A stretch of 64,000 nucleotides of DNA. It comes from Dermatemys mawii (Eukaryota > Chordata > Testudines > Dermatemydidae). The stretch is taken from NCBI GenBank assembly GCA_007922305.1, contig ML677374.1, positions 10,543,369-10,607,368 on the forward strand, in the 5' to 3' direction. Positions 35,744-46,254 of the stretch are shown piece after piece. The position numbers and the translations under genes were made by a program. The notes under the pieces are model-generated. The model worked only from the letters and a program-made list of their open reading frames with translations. It did no database searches and was not told the origin of the DNA. Numbering within the stretch: the first letter of the stretch is position 1; each line of letters opens with the position of its first letter.

Positions 35744-36013
35744 CTGTCGCAGGTGTTTCAGCAGTTCAGTCGCCTCGTCCTGTTTCCCTTGCTTCACTAG
35801 CAGCAGCATGTCCTGGATCATACTGATCCGCCGGTGATAAGGGGGCAAGTTGCCACCGCTCTTCCCGAACTTATCACTGGACTTCACCATGAAGGAAGCT
35901 AGGAAGTCTCCTCGGTCCCTTGCCGGCATCTTCTTGCGGGAGCCTGGATGGTGTGACTGGGGGCTCTCCCCTGCCCCAGGAGGCTGGCATCCTTTGGTCT
36001 GCTTGGTGCCCAT
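35744..36013 (-). CDS. LRRC75A: LRRC75A coding exon 1 (N-terminal 90 residues)
   Basis: Leucine-rich repeat containing 75A (also FAM211A), an LRR protein with no well-established biochemical function. This exon encodes residues 1-90 of a protein of roughly 340 residues in human; the repeats themselves lie in later exons not seen here. Family marks are the MGTKQTKG start, PPYHRR (about residues 58-63) and the exon end LLKHLRQ; the human start is very similar (MGTRQTKG), while the paralogue LRRC75B differs. The start is supported by a strong context (ACC-ATG-G) and an in-frame TAG two codons upstream. The exon ends in phase 0 at CAG|GTGAGT (donor at 35742-35743), matching the Q|D boundary I recall in human. 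It lies in a CpG island. Confidence 0.92.
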
Positions 36014-37340
36014 GGTCTAGCCAAGCCACCAGGCGCCTCATCCGCAACGCCTCCCCCGGGCTTCATGCAAAAGCGTTTGGTCTCGGTAGCCCCTGGCGGG
36101 AAGCGGGGCGGCTGGGCAGCAGATCTCAGCGGCTCCAAGGCAGGGTGCCCTCTCGGTGCCCGCCTCAGTGGACGTGCAGACCCCCGGCAGTCGGAGGGGC
36201 GCCCCGCCGGGGGCACCGAGCTGGAGGACGTCGCTCAGCAGGCTGAAATCCAACCAGCACCATCCCTCATTGCTGCCAGTGGGGGAAACCAGGATTCGAA
36301 ACACAGTCCAAGGGGCTCTTACCCGCGGCCCCAGAGCACCCCAGGGGCAGGTGGCTGGCCGGCCCCGGGGCTCATCGCAACCCCTCGCGGCTTCTCCCCC
36401 ACGCCTCGCTCAGCACCGGGCGGTTCTCCCCACTGAGAGCCGGGCGCAGCCGGCAGCCCCACGGGCATGAGCGAACCCCACACCAAAGCCGCGTCTCCGG
36501 GATCCCACCCGCCGCAGGGCACGACCCACAGCCCGGCTGCGAGCGGCGGACGGTGCGGCTGGGAGCGGGCGGCCCCCGGCCCTGCCCCGGGGCACGGGGC
36601 GGGCTCAGTCCCCGGTCCTGCGCCGCGGGGCGCCGCGCCCCATCCCGGCGGGGCCGGAGCAGCCGGGCGCCCGCTCTAGCGCCGGCAGCAACTTCGGGGG
36701 AACTGTTGCATGTCCCCGAACAAAGGCAGCCGGCGGGGGCGGCTCCCCCGGCGGGAGTCAACGCCGGGGCTCCGCGGGGGGCGGCCAAGCGCGGTCCCCG
36801 GCCCCCGCCCGGGGCAGGGCGCAGCTCGCTCGGGGCCGGAGCCAGGCGCGGACGGGTGGCCGCAGCACCGCACGCCGCCGGGCGCGGGGACGGAGGGAAG
36901 GCTCGGCGCGCCGGCGGCCGGAGGAAGCGGGATCCGGCCGGGCTCCAGCTCTCCCCCTGCCGCCCGGCTGGCAGCGCTGCAGCGAGCGCCGAGCTCCGCG
37001 CTGCTCCCCAGGGGCGCTGTCCGCCTCCCCCGGTCTCCCAACCGGCCAGCCCGCGGAGAATCCCGCGCCCCACGCCCTGGCCTCCTCCCAGCCCGGCCCT
37101 AAAGCCCCCGGCACGTTGTGGGGGTTCCCTCGGGCCGGGCCCCGCTGGAACCGCTCCCCCCCGGAGCCGAGGTAGGTCTTGGTGGAGCAGGAGTTGTCTA
37201 GCGCCGGAGGCGGGGCGAGGCCGGTCCAGGTACGAGCAGGGGTTCTCACCTCCTCTCACTCCACGGACCGCCAGCCCCAGCGGAACACGGTCGTGGATCA
37301 CCCCCCCCTCCCTTCCTTCGGAGACATGATTAAAAAGAGC
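35880..37340 (-). promoter_or_regulatory. LRRC75A: CpG island: LRRC75A promoter, 5' UTR and exon 1
   Basis: About 1.4 kb of very GC-rich, CpG-dense sequence that contrasts sharply with the AT-rich flanks and covers the start of exon 1 and roughly 1.3 kb upstream. It is the expected promoter and 5' UTR region. The transcription start cannot be placed from sequence alone. Low stop-codon density creates long frames on both strands here (309 and 258 codons), which are not supported as proteins. Confidence 0.8.
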
Positions 37341-37832
37341 AGAGCCCGCTGGGTCTGGAATTTCTTTCTTTCTTACGGGCTATTTGGATTCTCTTCTCCC
37401 TGACAAGCTTCTCAGTGTTGGGAGCGGTACCCGATAATGCACAACAAATGGCGCTTCCCACTGCAAGCTCAGTCCTCTGCTCACACTATCTGACTTTGGA
37501 CAATAGTGGTGAACCACCACAAAAGTCACCGAGAACCACGCTATAATTAAAGCAAAGGAAAGAAGAGCAGAAGAGCAGCAAAGGGCAGAAGAGCATGAAT
37601 GTGATTTAATAAATATTAATATTTCCAACTACAGCTCCCTGCCCCAGACTGCCTGCCTGCCACTGTCTGTCATTTATCCCCCAAGGAGCAGTTCTCACGC
37701 TGGGCCTAGTCACCATCTACATACACCCACTGGGGGAACTGATCAGACACCCTGGACTCACCCTCTGTGACATGGCTGTACCTGTCCTTCACCACGTGCA
37801 ATCACACCACTACCACCATCACTCGAGGGCCC
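37341..37832. other. Intergenic flank, no gene seen
   Basis: Composition drops back to genome average just beyond the CpG island. A short purine-rich AGAAGAGCA repeat lies near 37560. No exon was recognised. Confidence 0.5.
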
Positions 37833-38400
37833 AGTGCTTGGACGGTATCAACTCATGGCTGAAGAACGGCTGAAACTGAACCCAGGCAAGAGAGAGGCAA
37901 CGCTAATGGGCAGAGAAAAGTAGTTTGAGGCATTTGCAGCCAAGGCCAGTCTCCTTGGTTCACACCTACAACTGGGCAATTGAGTCCATAGTCCAGGAGA
38001 CTCCTCAATTCCTCACTAATGCTGAGCTCTTGCCTAGGTGCAGCACCTGTGCGTAATGCTTTCTGGCATCTCCAGGTGGCTAGGAAACTCCGTCCTACCC
38101 TAGCAGATGATGACCTGGCCTCAGTTATTCACATCTTCATCACTTCTCCAGTGGACCGCAGGCATCCCATCGAGCTGGACATGGAGCCTTCAGCACTATG
38201 GAAACTCGACCTCATACAGAATGCTGCAGAGCATCTCCTCAGCTGCACTGGCTCCCAGGAGCACTTCCAACCTGGCCTCCACTCCAAACTTTGGCTTCCC
38301 AGCGAATATCAAATCAAATTCACGGGCTTCAGCCTTATCTTCAAGGAACTCCATGGCCTGGGCCCACACTCTCTAAAGACTGACTAAAGCCCAGGCTAAA
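37833..38400 (+). pseudogene. Non-LTR retrotransposon reverse-transcriptase C-terminal remnant
   Basis: Degraded LINE fragment. In the frame from 38019 it shows, in order, FWHLQVARKLRPTLADDDLA, SVIHIFITS, LIQNAAEHLLS, WLPSEYQIKF and FKELHGLGP. These align with the conserved tail of LINE reverse transcriptases (HLR..LRP, VIHAFVTSRLDYCNAL, LQLVQNAAARLL, HWLPVEYRIKFK, KALHGLGP). The YCNAL segment is lost and the upstream part (about 37833-38000) is frameshifted. It is most like the L2/CR1-related jockey-type lineage and is no longer functional. Confidence 0.75.
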
Positions 38401-38793
38401 GAGTGTGGTTGCCAAGGGAGTTCTCTCTCTGCAATAAGGGTAAGGCTCATCTGTGCAGGAGACAGAACTCTCGTGGAGGCCAGCCGAAGACTGTGAAACA
38501 AACTTCCCCAAGATGTAAGCACTATCACAAACCCCACCACCTTCCCCTCCAAAGGCAAGATCCAGTTCTTTGACTTTGCTTTCCCCAATGTAAACATACA
38601 GCAATGTGTGTATACGTTAGTACAAAACAAAAAACACTCCTCTGCATATACATCTCTCTTTGAGAGGGTTAACTTCAACAGGACTGCATGTGGCCACAGA
38701 GGACCATAATGTATGGGTTCGAAGTCTAAACCTGCCAGGACAATGCATCAAAAATGTACTTTCTTGCTTTCTTTGATACCTATAGGTGACAAC

Positions 38794-39067
38794 AAAGGTG
38801 GCACGTGAGCTGATTTTCAGTGGCACTCACACTGCCCAGGTCCTGGCCACCACTGTGGGGGGCTCTGCATTTTAATTTAATTTTAAATGGAGCTTCTTAA
38901 ATATTTTTAAACCTTATTTACTTTACTTTACATACAACAATAGTTTAGTTCTATATTATAGACTTAGAGACCTTCTAAAAACATTAAAATGTATCACGGG
39001 CACATGAATCCTTAGAGGAAATAAACAAAGACTCAGCACAGCACTTCTGAAAGGTTACCGATCCCTG
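38794..39067 (+). mobile_element. Short non-autonomous hAT element, left end damaged
   Basis: Shares GTGAGCTGATTTTCAGTGGC, GGGGGGCTCTGCATTTTAAT and TAGTTTAGTTCTATATTATA with the element at 8658-8965, and ends GGTTACCGATCCCTG. The left terminal repeat is deleted, and no duplication is visible. Confidence 0.7.
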
Positions 39068-39142
39068 TTCTATTCACTCAAATTGTGCCCAAATGTGCAC
39101 ATGCAATTGAGAGTGCCTAACCATAAAAATATATATATCTGG

Positions 39143-39165
39143 CTCGCTCTCTCTCTCTCTCTCTC
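39143..39165. repeat. (CT)n microsatellite
   Basis: A run of CT dinucleotides preceded by a short (AT)n tract. Confidence 0.8.
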
Positions 39166-39169
39166 ATTG

Positions 39170-40065
39170 TGAGCAACGTATACCCTGCAATTTTCAGCAG
39201 ACTTGATCTTTATTTGTACCTGTCTGGCTGATGATATATTCTGTTATTCACTGTTTATATGTCCTCAGCCAATGAGAGACTGTATCCAGGTGTGCAAACT
39301 GCAAGCTAGTCAACATTTCCATAGGAGAGCTTTCCGGCTTGGTTAATGTGCCTCAGGACATCTGGTGCTGAGGATTTGCTAGTTAGAAATGTCCCCGATT
39401 CAAAAAGGATGTAAACATTTCAATACTAAGGCTATGGAAGAAAACAGACCATTAGATTTTTGCCCAGCCCAAACCTTGAATCTGTCTCCCCCCAGCCATG
39501 TTGAAGAAGTTCAGGTCCAGGTCTACATTCTGCAGCCAGTCTCTCTCCAACAAACTGAGCCAAAAATCCAGGATCTACATTCCCTTGGACTTCAAGGACA
39601 TTTAGATGCAGATGAGAATTTTGCAGGCCAAGATCCATCACTCGCTAGGAGATGACAGAATCTGGAGTCACATCATGGAGCATTCGTGATGTTTGTCTAC
39701 CCTGTAATGGAAATTCCAGACATCCAATTTCCCCATGCACAACAAGCTTTTCACATCCAAACAACCTGAAAACGTACTGAAGCTAACTGGATTGGATTTT
39801 CTTTCCCTCCCAGTAAGTTGCCAAGATGTCCAAAACTTGGAAACAACCTGAATTGAAGAGTCAGCAAGCCAGTATCAGCTCATCACTCTGTAGAGTATAG
39901 GAAATGAGAAGAGGAAAGAAAAATAACACTAAGGTTGAGATCTGGGGCTCCTCTGGACTACAGAACTACCCAGTTCAGGAAAGCATCCAGGGGTCACAGT
40001 GACTCGGCAGCAGAGCCAGGAAAGAACACAGGTGATGTGGATGCTGCGGTTGACTATTCTGCTGA
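39170..40065. other. Intergenic, no gene seen
   Basis: Unique-looking sequence with no recognisable exon, RNA gene or repeat. Confidence 0.5.
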
Positions 40066-40282
40066 CCAAGATCTTGTCTACACTAGAAACAAGGTGGTTG
40101 GTCTAGCATAGCTGTGGCAGCAAAGGGAAAATAGTCCTGGCATGGATCCAGTTTATACCAACTATAGCACTTTTTTACCAGAATAGCTGCATCTACATTA
40201 GGGCGTTTGCCAGTATAAAAAAAATATACCACTAAGCAACATTACTATAATTGGCAAAAGTTTTTAGTACAGACCTGGCCTT
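40066..40282. mobile_element. DNA-transposon relic (AAG-TCTACACTAGAAA ends)
   Basis: Left end AAGATCTTGTCTACACTAGA and the reverse complement of the right end (AAGGCCAGGTCTGTACTAAA) are similar. The interior has ATCTACATTAGGGCGTTTGC. Non-coding. Confidence 0.45.
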
Positions 40283-40442
40283 ATCTTGGACAAGTCATTT
40301 CAATTCTCCATGTTTCATTTGCTTGCCTGCAAAACAGGAAGGAGTTTTGTTGTCCACCTTCGTAAAGAACTCCGCACTTTCATTTGATCTCCAAGTATTC
40401 TTGGACCCATCATGCACAATATACTCCTCCCATGATATCAAG

Positions 40443-40570
40443 AATCAGAGAAGTAGCCGTGTTAGTCTGGACTTGCAGAAGCGACAAAGGGTCCTGTGGC
40501 ACCTTAAAAACTAACAGAAGTTTGAAGCATAAGCTTTCATGGACTAATACCCACTTCGTCAGATGCATCC
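40443..40570. mobile_element. Penelope-like terminal-repeat fragment
   Basis: Single copy, plus orientation of the family: AATCAGAGAAGTAGCCGTGT, GTCCTGTGGCACCTTAAAAA, GCATAAGCTTTCATGGACTA and CCCACTTCGTCAGATGCATC. No flanking duplication was seen. Confidence 0.7.
40524..40562 (-). ncRNA. Hammerhead-ribozyme-like core in Penelope repeat
   Basis: Minus strand reads CTGACGA (40562-40556), a stem-loop GTGGGTATTAGTCCAT, GAAA (40538-40535), then AGC-TTAT-GCT. Every core position fits the hammerhead rule CUGANGA...GAAA. Helix II is weakened by a mismatch relative to the other copies, and helix I is not evident. Confidence 0.45.
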
Positions 40571-40574
40571 TTCT

Positions 40575-41790
40575 GCAAAAATACTTCTCATTATCCCATG
40601 ACCAGAAGCAGCATCCTCTTCTTTGTTCACCCCGGAGGGGAGTTCACTGGGACCATGGGTTATTTGGAGAACATCTCTTTGGTGGCTTACTTACTGAGGC
40701 TCGCTAAGTAGAAAACTTAATATTGATCATGCATGAAACAATGGGCTGTAATAAAAGCGGGTGTTGATTTTTGGCATTGGCAAATGCCATTTAATGATTG
40801 ATTCTCATCAGAAGAATGAGAATATTTCTTTTGTTTAAACAGCTGGGAGGATGTGTTCAATGCAAGGGGATTTACCGCACTGGGGTAACTCACACTGGCA
40901 CTTCCTAAGTGTTCTGAAGATAAACCCCTGTACATCTGCCTACTCCCTTCTCTTCTTAGGCAAAGTAGGGACTATTCCTCCTCTTCATACAGCGTAGGTT
41001 TAAAAATATTTGTGTTGAGATTGTCAAGAGATTCATCCCCGAAGGGGTCATCCATTGCATTCCAGTCTCTCAGAAATCATGTAGATGCTGTCCTCTGCAA
41101 TAGCACAAGTACCCACTGTCCTGTCCTCCCACATTTCCCAAGCAAAACAAGTCCAAACTTGCAAGCCCCGGAGGAATACAAAATTGCTTAAGCTGACGGA
41201 AGTGATAAATCTTCCCTTCATGTGACCGCTTCAGCTTCCCCCACAACCTCCCGCTCAACAATTTAGATGCAATGTTTATAGAAGCAGAAAGCTCTGTTTA
41301 CACACCAGCCAAAAGTTGTTTAGACAATTCAAGCCAGAAGCTAAAGCTGCCAGGAGGTCCTTGCTAAACATTTTTGAGTCTTTCTTTCCCATATTATATA
41401 TATAAAGAATGGGAATGGGGTTTAGAGAATTTGTTGTTGTTTTGATCTGAAGGGCAAACTACCCCTGTTATTAGTTAGCAAAGTGTCTACCCGTGTTTTT
41501 ATTGTTCCAGGTTAATTTTGGTGCTAGCAACGTTTGTCATGCTGACAGGGCCACCCATACTGAAGTCTTCTCACATTCTGCAGAACAGGGACGCGATGGG
41601 CAGCTTCCTTCCAGACCTGGCAGAACGAGCCTGGGAGTTGGGGCAAGAGACTAGCTCAGCATCCAGAGCCTCTTCAATCTTTGGCCTCCAACGGGAGGTG
41701 GAGGGAAGGTAATTTTGGTAGAGGTCTTGTAACATGGCCTCATATCCACTTGTGACTTGACACAAAACCTCCTCTCTATTTTGTGTCTGT
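40575..41790. other. Intergenic, no gene seen
   Basis: Unique-looking sequence. No exon, RNA gene or clear repeat was recognised. Confidence 0.5.
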
Positions 41791-41934
41791 GTCTACACCA
41801 GGGGTCAGCAACCTTTCACAAGTGGTGTGCCGAGTCTTCATTGATTCATGCTCATTTAAGGTTTCGCATGCCAGTAATACATTTTAACTTCTATAAGTCT
41901 TTAATATATAATTAAACTATTGTTATATCTAATG

Positions 41935-42136
41935 CAGGGGTTCTCAAATGGAGGGTCAGGACCCCTCAGGGGGTCATGAGATTATTACATGGGGGTCATG
42001 AGCTGTCAGCCTCCACCCTAAACCCAACGTTGCATTGAGCATTTATAATGGTTTTAGTTTGTAAGGGGAGGAGGGTCACACGCCGAGGCTTGCTATGTGA
42101 AAGGGGTCACTAGTACAAAAGTTTTCAGAACTACTG
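41935..42136. mobile_element. Nested hAT-like element (CAGGGGTTCTCAAA ends)
   Basis: 202-bp unit with ends CAGGGGTTCTCAAA and TTTTCAGAACTACTG, containing GGGGGTCATGAG and AGCATTTATAATGGT. It interrupts the left part of the 41799-43098 element and is related to 53231-53464. The flanking octamers (ATCTAATG, ATATGAAG) are degraded. Confidence 0.7.
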
Positions 42137-42191
42137 ATATGAAGTAAATAAGGTTTTTAAAATGTTTAAGAAGCTTAATTTAAACATTAAA

Positions 42192-42780
42192 TTAAAATGC
42201 AGATCTTATCAATTTAGTGTGATCCTTGCCCTTGCTTTTCCTTGCTGAGTTTTCCAGTGGCACATATTTGGATACTTTAAACTGCACACAGGCTTCTGAG
42301 TGATCAGTTGTTAACCAGCTCTGAGAGAGACAGAGGACAGATTTCAGGTGTGAAAATACCTGTTCACACAGGTATGTGGATCCAAATGCTGAAAGCATTG
42401 CAAACACAATTTTCTTCAAACAGTTAAATTTCACTGGCAGAGACGTCCAGCAGGTCAGAATAGAGGCCCCATGATCTCTAAGGGTAGATTCAAGAGCATT
42501 CTGCAGATCTCCAAACTTTGATGCCACAGTTCTGAGCTTTTTTCCTGAATGAGCTGCATTTCAAAATTTTCAACATCCGTCCACTGAAACACAGACAAAT
42601 CCAAGTTGCTTTCGTTGAACTTTTCAGACAATTAGAAAAGAAACCATTGGGCCAAATCGCTGGAAATCTTGAAATCTATCAGAAAATTCTGATTCCAGTT
42701 CTTGCGCGTACATTCTAATCTCAACGTCAAATGCAGCGCACTGTTCCACGTGGCGTGAGAGGGATGTGAGCAGCAAATCA
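42192..42780 (-). pseudogene. hAT transposase C-terminal remnant
   Basis: The minus strand encodes a decayed transposase. Upstream part (about 42780-42530): FSDRFQDFQRFGPMVSFLI, then frameshifts and stops. The downstream open part (42527-42192) includes ASKFGDLQNALESTLRDHG, LKKIVFAMLSAFGSTYLCEQ and VFSHLKSVLC. The latter matches the hAT dimerisation domain, as in GTF2IRD2-like and SCAND3/ZBED5-type proteins (typically MLSMFGSTYVCEQLFS). It lacks its N-terminal DNA-binding and most catalytic parts, so it is a pseudogene of the element around it. Confidence 0.75.
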
Positions 42781-43106
42781 GGACTTTAAACTATCCCAGT
42801 ACATGGTGCTGGAACATTTTTTAAGGTGGGGATGCTGAGCTGTGCCCCCTCTTGCCCCTGTCTGCACTCCTCACTGCACTAGGGTGGAGCCAGTGGGCCA
42901 CAACTTGAGGCAGCTGCAAAGCCACGTTGGCAGCCAGGACCTGGGGTCAGAACCCCAGGTGTCAGGGGACGGGCAGCCAGTACCCCAGGCCAGCAGGGGA
43001 CCCACCGGGTCCGCTGGCCAGGACGTGGGCAGTCAGTGCCTCTGAAAATCAGCTTCCATGCCACCTTTTGCACTCATGCCATAGGTTGCCTACCCCTGAT
43101 CTACAC

Positions 43107-43849
43107 ATTCATCAGTGCCATGTGTAAGGAGCTCAGACATGCTAATTAGGCCCAGATACAAAGCTCAGAGAAGCCAGTGGAAAGACTCTCATTGATTGCA
43201 AGGGGGTTTAGATCAGGGTCTTTATCATGCCTCATACTAAAGAGAAGTCAGATAGTTAAAAAACAAGAGTCATGCACTCACTAGCGCCTAAGCAGGGCTG
43301 GATTTGGACTGATGGCCAAGAGTTAAGAAGCGTTATGTATCATCCAATCTCCAAACTACCTCGGGGGGAATTTCTGGCCCCATGGAAGCCAAATGGGATT
43401 CAAGAGGCTCTAGATTTCACTCTATGTTGTTATTCTGTAGATTTTATCTTGACAATAAAGTTTTAAAATCTTCCAGGAGACGCATTGAAAATAAATTAAA
43501 TGTAATAGTGAATCTCAGCTCCATGCAGGAAAAGGCTTGGAAGTTTAAAAAAAAATATCAAATTGGATCCAACATATAGAAAGAAGCTATTTACATTAGC
43601 CAGTAAAAGCAAACATGTACTGCTATTAAATTGTGAACTCCCAAAGAAAATATACAGTAGATGAAATACAAGCTAGCAAACTGGGTAAGAAAATTTTTCA
43701 GGGACTGCTATTAACAGAAGGGGAGATTTGTATGAAGAAAGCTGCTGTATCATTGCCGCGCTCCTCTTCTGGAGTCCGCAGCAGAGTTTGCTATGGACTT
43801 GGATGGTCACAAAATAGGTGCTTGAGAGGAACATAAATTAGTGGTTTGA
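43107..43849. other. Intergenic, no gene seen
   Basis: Unique-looking sequence with no exon, RNA gene or clear repeat. Confidence 0.5.
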
Positions 43850-44075
43850 ACGTGGGCTTGAGAGTCAGGATTCCCAAATTCTGTTCCTGCTGCTGACTCC
43901 TCCATGAGCTGGAGCAAGTCACTGAAACCTCTGTGCTTCACTGTACCCATTCTCAAAATGGCATTAATAATACTTGCCAACAGCATAGTGGCCATGCAAT
44001 GCTTGATTCATTCATATCATCTGTAAAATGTTTCAAGATACTTGGATTAAGACTGCTATAGAAAACTGAAGCATT
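43850..44075 (+). repeat. MIR-like SINE
   Basis: Sense orientation, diverged: GACTCCTCCATGAGCTGGAG then CAAGTCACTGAAACC, CTGTACCCATTCTCAAAATG and GTAAAATGTTTCAAGATACT. Confidence 0.6.
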
Positions 44076-44079
44076 ATTC

Positions 44080-44857
44080 TATCCCCTGCAAACCCAAAGG
44101 CTCATAGATGCCCAGGAATACCTATAGCTCATTCGCAGGAGCGAAAGACACCGGGGGAGTTACTCCAGACTGCAGGCATGAGAATCAGCCCTGTGCTTTG
44201 AGGACTGCACTGATCTGATAAACAGGAAAACTTCAGAGCAGAGAAGCAGGCTGCAAGCACTCGCTCTCTAGTAACTAAGAAATATGCAGAAGCCCAGGAG
44301 ATAGCAAGACGACACAATTCAGAGTTTGACTCACCCTCCTGATTCTTTCCAAATGTTCCACGGCATTTAGCCAGGACACGAAAACAAATGTTTTGAAGCA
44401 AACTCCCTCCCTCCATTCCCCTTTTGAAAACAAACAGCCCAACCCCATTTGCACCTAACTTTTTGCACAGTAAATCATTCTTCATTAAACATCACGTTAT
44501 CAAATCCATCTTCTGTGCGTGCGTCTCCAGATTACGTACTTCATTTATTTACTAGCAGGTTTCTTTCAAAGATTAATGTATGTTTGATGGAGCTTGTTGG
44601 GGTGAGAAATGTGCTGTGCTGAGCACCAGGCTTAAATGGGTGTTGGACATGGCTGTAGGCCATTAGGCATTGAACTCAGATCACTCACTCACTGCACACA
44701 GCCAGCAGCCAAGCATCTGAATTTTGGTTATCAGTGACCCATGGCTGATTCGAACCAGGGACTTAAAACGTGAAGGGCTCCACATGCCATTAGTACCAAT
44801 GCCTCAAGCCGTTTATACCCCTGCATTGCTGCAGTCTGACCTTAGTACTTTTCTGCA
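44080..44857. other. Intergenic, no gene seen
   Basis: Unique-looking sequence. A 118-codon minus-strand frame at 44129-44485 shows no domain or splice context. Confidence 0.5.
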
Positions 44858-44865
44858 TCTAGAAG

Positions 44866-44988
44866 CAGGGTGACCAGATGTTCTGATTTTATAGGGACAG
44901 TCCCAATTTTTGGGTCTTTTTTTTGTATAGGCTCCTATTACCCCCCACCCCCATTCCGATTTTTCACGTTTGCTGTCTGGTCACCCTG
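44866..44988. mobile_element. Short hAT element, perfect ends and duplication
   Basis: 123-bp unit with perfect 13-bp terminal inverted repeats CAGGGTGACCAGA / TCTGGTCACCCTG and a perfect 8-bp duplication TCTAGAAG at 44858-44865 and 44989-44996. CAG-type ends with 8-bp duplications are the hAT signature. Best preserved copy of its family in the window. Confidence 0.9.
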
Positions 44989-44996
44989 TCTAGAAG

Positions 44997-46047
44997 TAAC
45001 AAGTGAATCAGATAGAGCTTACTGTTTCAGATCAAATTTCTGCTATTCCACAGCTTTATCCATGTCAGATCTCACCAACAGATGGATGTTAAAAGCAATA
45101 CCAGATTACATTTGCAAATTTTCACAGTGAACTGCTAAGATGAATTCTTGATGCCTTTTGTTTAGAGGGGAAACAAAACATGCATTATGCCCTCAAACGC
45201 TTAGGGAGATAGGAGGAGGAGTTGAACGCTGTGTTTGTCTTTCAGAAGCAGATCTTACTTGTGCAAAACTGCTTAAGATCTCATATTTGTAATGAGCACA
45301 AAGTCTTTTTGCTTTGCCTGGTTTGTTAATATTCAGTGATAAGGGTCAAAGAAGAGCAAGTTTACAACCTATCAACCTTGGTGGATGGCTGCCATTCATA
45401 CCTAATTTCACACAGTTTATAAACATACAGTTCGTTGGCTATAAAAAAAAAAAAAAAATCTAGGCTTGGCTTCCAGAAATTTGGTGTGCCCAAAAGATAA
45501 ATAAATGCAGGCAGAATAAATACTTTATATCTCCCCTTTGGATTGTGTAAACTTAGTGTCTAGAATCCAGTCACCAATAAACCATTACTGCCTTTGTCTT
45601 TTATGGAGAAACTATTCTCAGGAGTTCCGAATAAGTCAGGAACCTAGGACTGAATTCTCAGTTACATGAAGGCCCATTTATGGTAAAGTTCTGTCCACAT
45701 TACCTCAAAGCAGAGTCAAGTGGTCTTTCTGCAAATTCAGGTCTCAGTCTTCACAATTTAACTTAATTCTCCAAACTGACTGTGCAGTTTGATTAGAGAA
45801 CAGGGTCATTTTTAAATAGGAGTGGGACCCTTGCCAAAAATTGGTGTCTGGAGCTGAACTTTCCCAAAGTTCAAACTGGATTCTGAGCCAGGGACTGGGG
45901 TTGGACACCATTTCTAGTTATAAGACATTCAATGTACTCATTGTTTGGTAGGATCAATAGACAGCACCCCAAATAAATTGCATCTTACAAGTTATTGGCT
46001 AGAACTGAGTAAAATCCACAATTTCTAAGCCATGGGAAAATCCAACA
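44997..46047. other. Intergenic, no gene seen
   Basis: AT-rich sequence with a poly(A) run near 45445. No exon or clear repeat was recognised. Confidence 0.5.
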
Positions 46048-46055
46048 GTTGCTTC

Positions 46056-46246
46056 CAGGGACAGCTCTAGGAAGCATTTTCTTGGGGCTGTACCCGGCAG
46101 GGGGTGGTATTCCGTCCATTCCTAGGGCAGCAGACTCCGCTCCGGCCATTTGTTTTGTTTTGTTTTGTTTTGCTTCAGCAGCAGCACTCTGGCCACTTAT
46201 TTATTTATTTATTGCTTGGGGTGGCAAAAAGGGTAGAGAGGCCCTG
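46056..46246. mobile_element. Short hAT-type element (CAGGGACAGCTCTAG family)
   Basis: 191-bp unit with ends CAGGGACAGCTCTAG and GTAGAGAGGCCCTG and a perfect 8-bp duplication GTTGCTTC at 46048-46055 and 46247-46254. Inside are simple (TTTTG)n and (ATTT)n tracts. Same family as 11770-11952 and 29954-30211. Confidence 0.85.
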
Positions 46247-46254
46247 GTTGCTTC

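Larger units (their letters stand above)
41799..43098 (-). mobile_element. hAT element retaining part of its transposase
   Basis: 1.3-kb element with ends CAGGGGTCAGCAACC and GGTTGCCTACCCCTG, flanked by GTCTACAC (41791-41798) and ATCTACAC (43099-43106), an 8-bp duplication with one change. Its outer parts match the short elements at 8658-8965, 38794-39067 and 48440-48516, but it also has a 0.6-kb interior with minus-strand transposase sequence. It is thus a partly deleted relative of the autonomous element that could have mobilised the short family. A different hAT-like element is nested at 41935-42136. Confidence 0.8.

Noticed and set aside
36372..37301. 309-codon minus-strand frame in the CpG island, with a 258-codon plus-strand frame overlapping it
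   Set aside because: Both follow from low stop-codon frequency in very GC-rich DNA. They are low-complexity (P, G, A, R rich), overlap each other and the promoter, and match no family.
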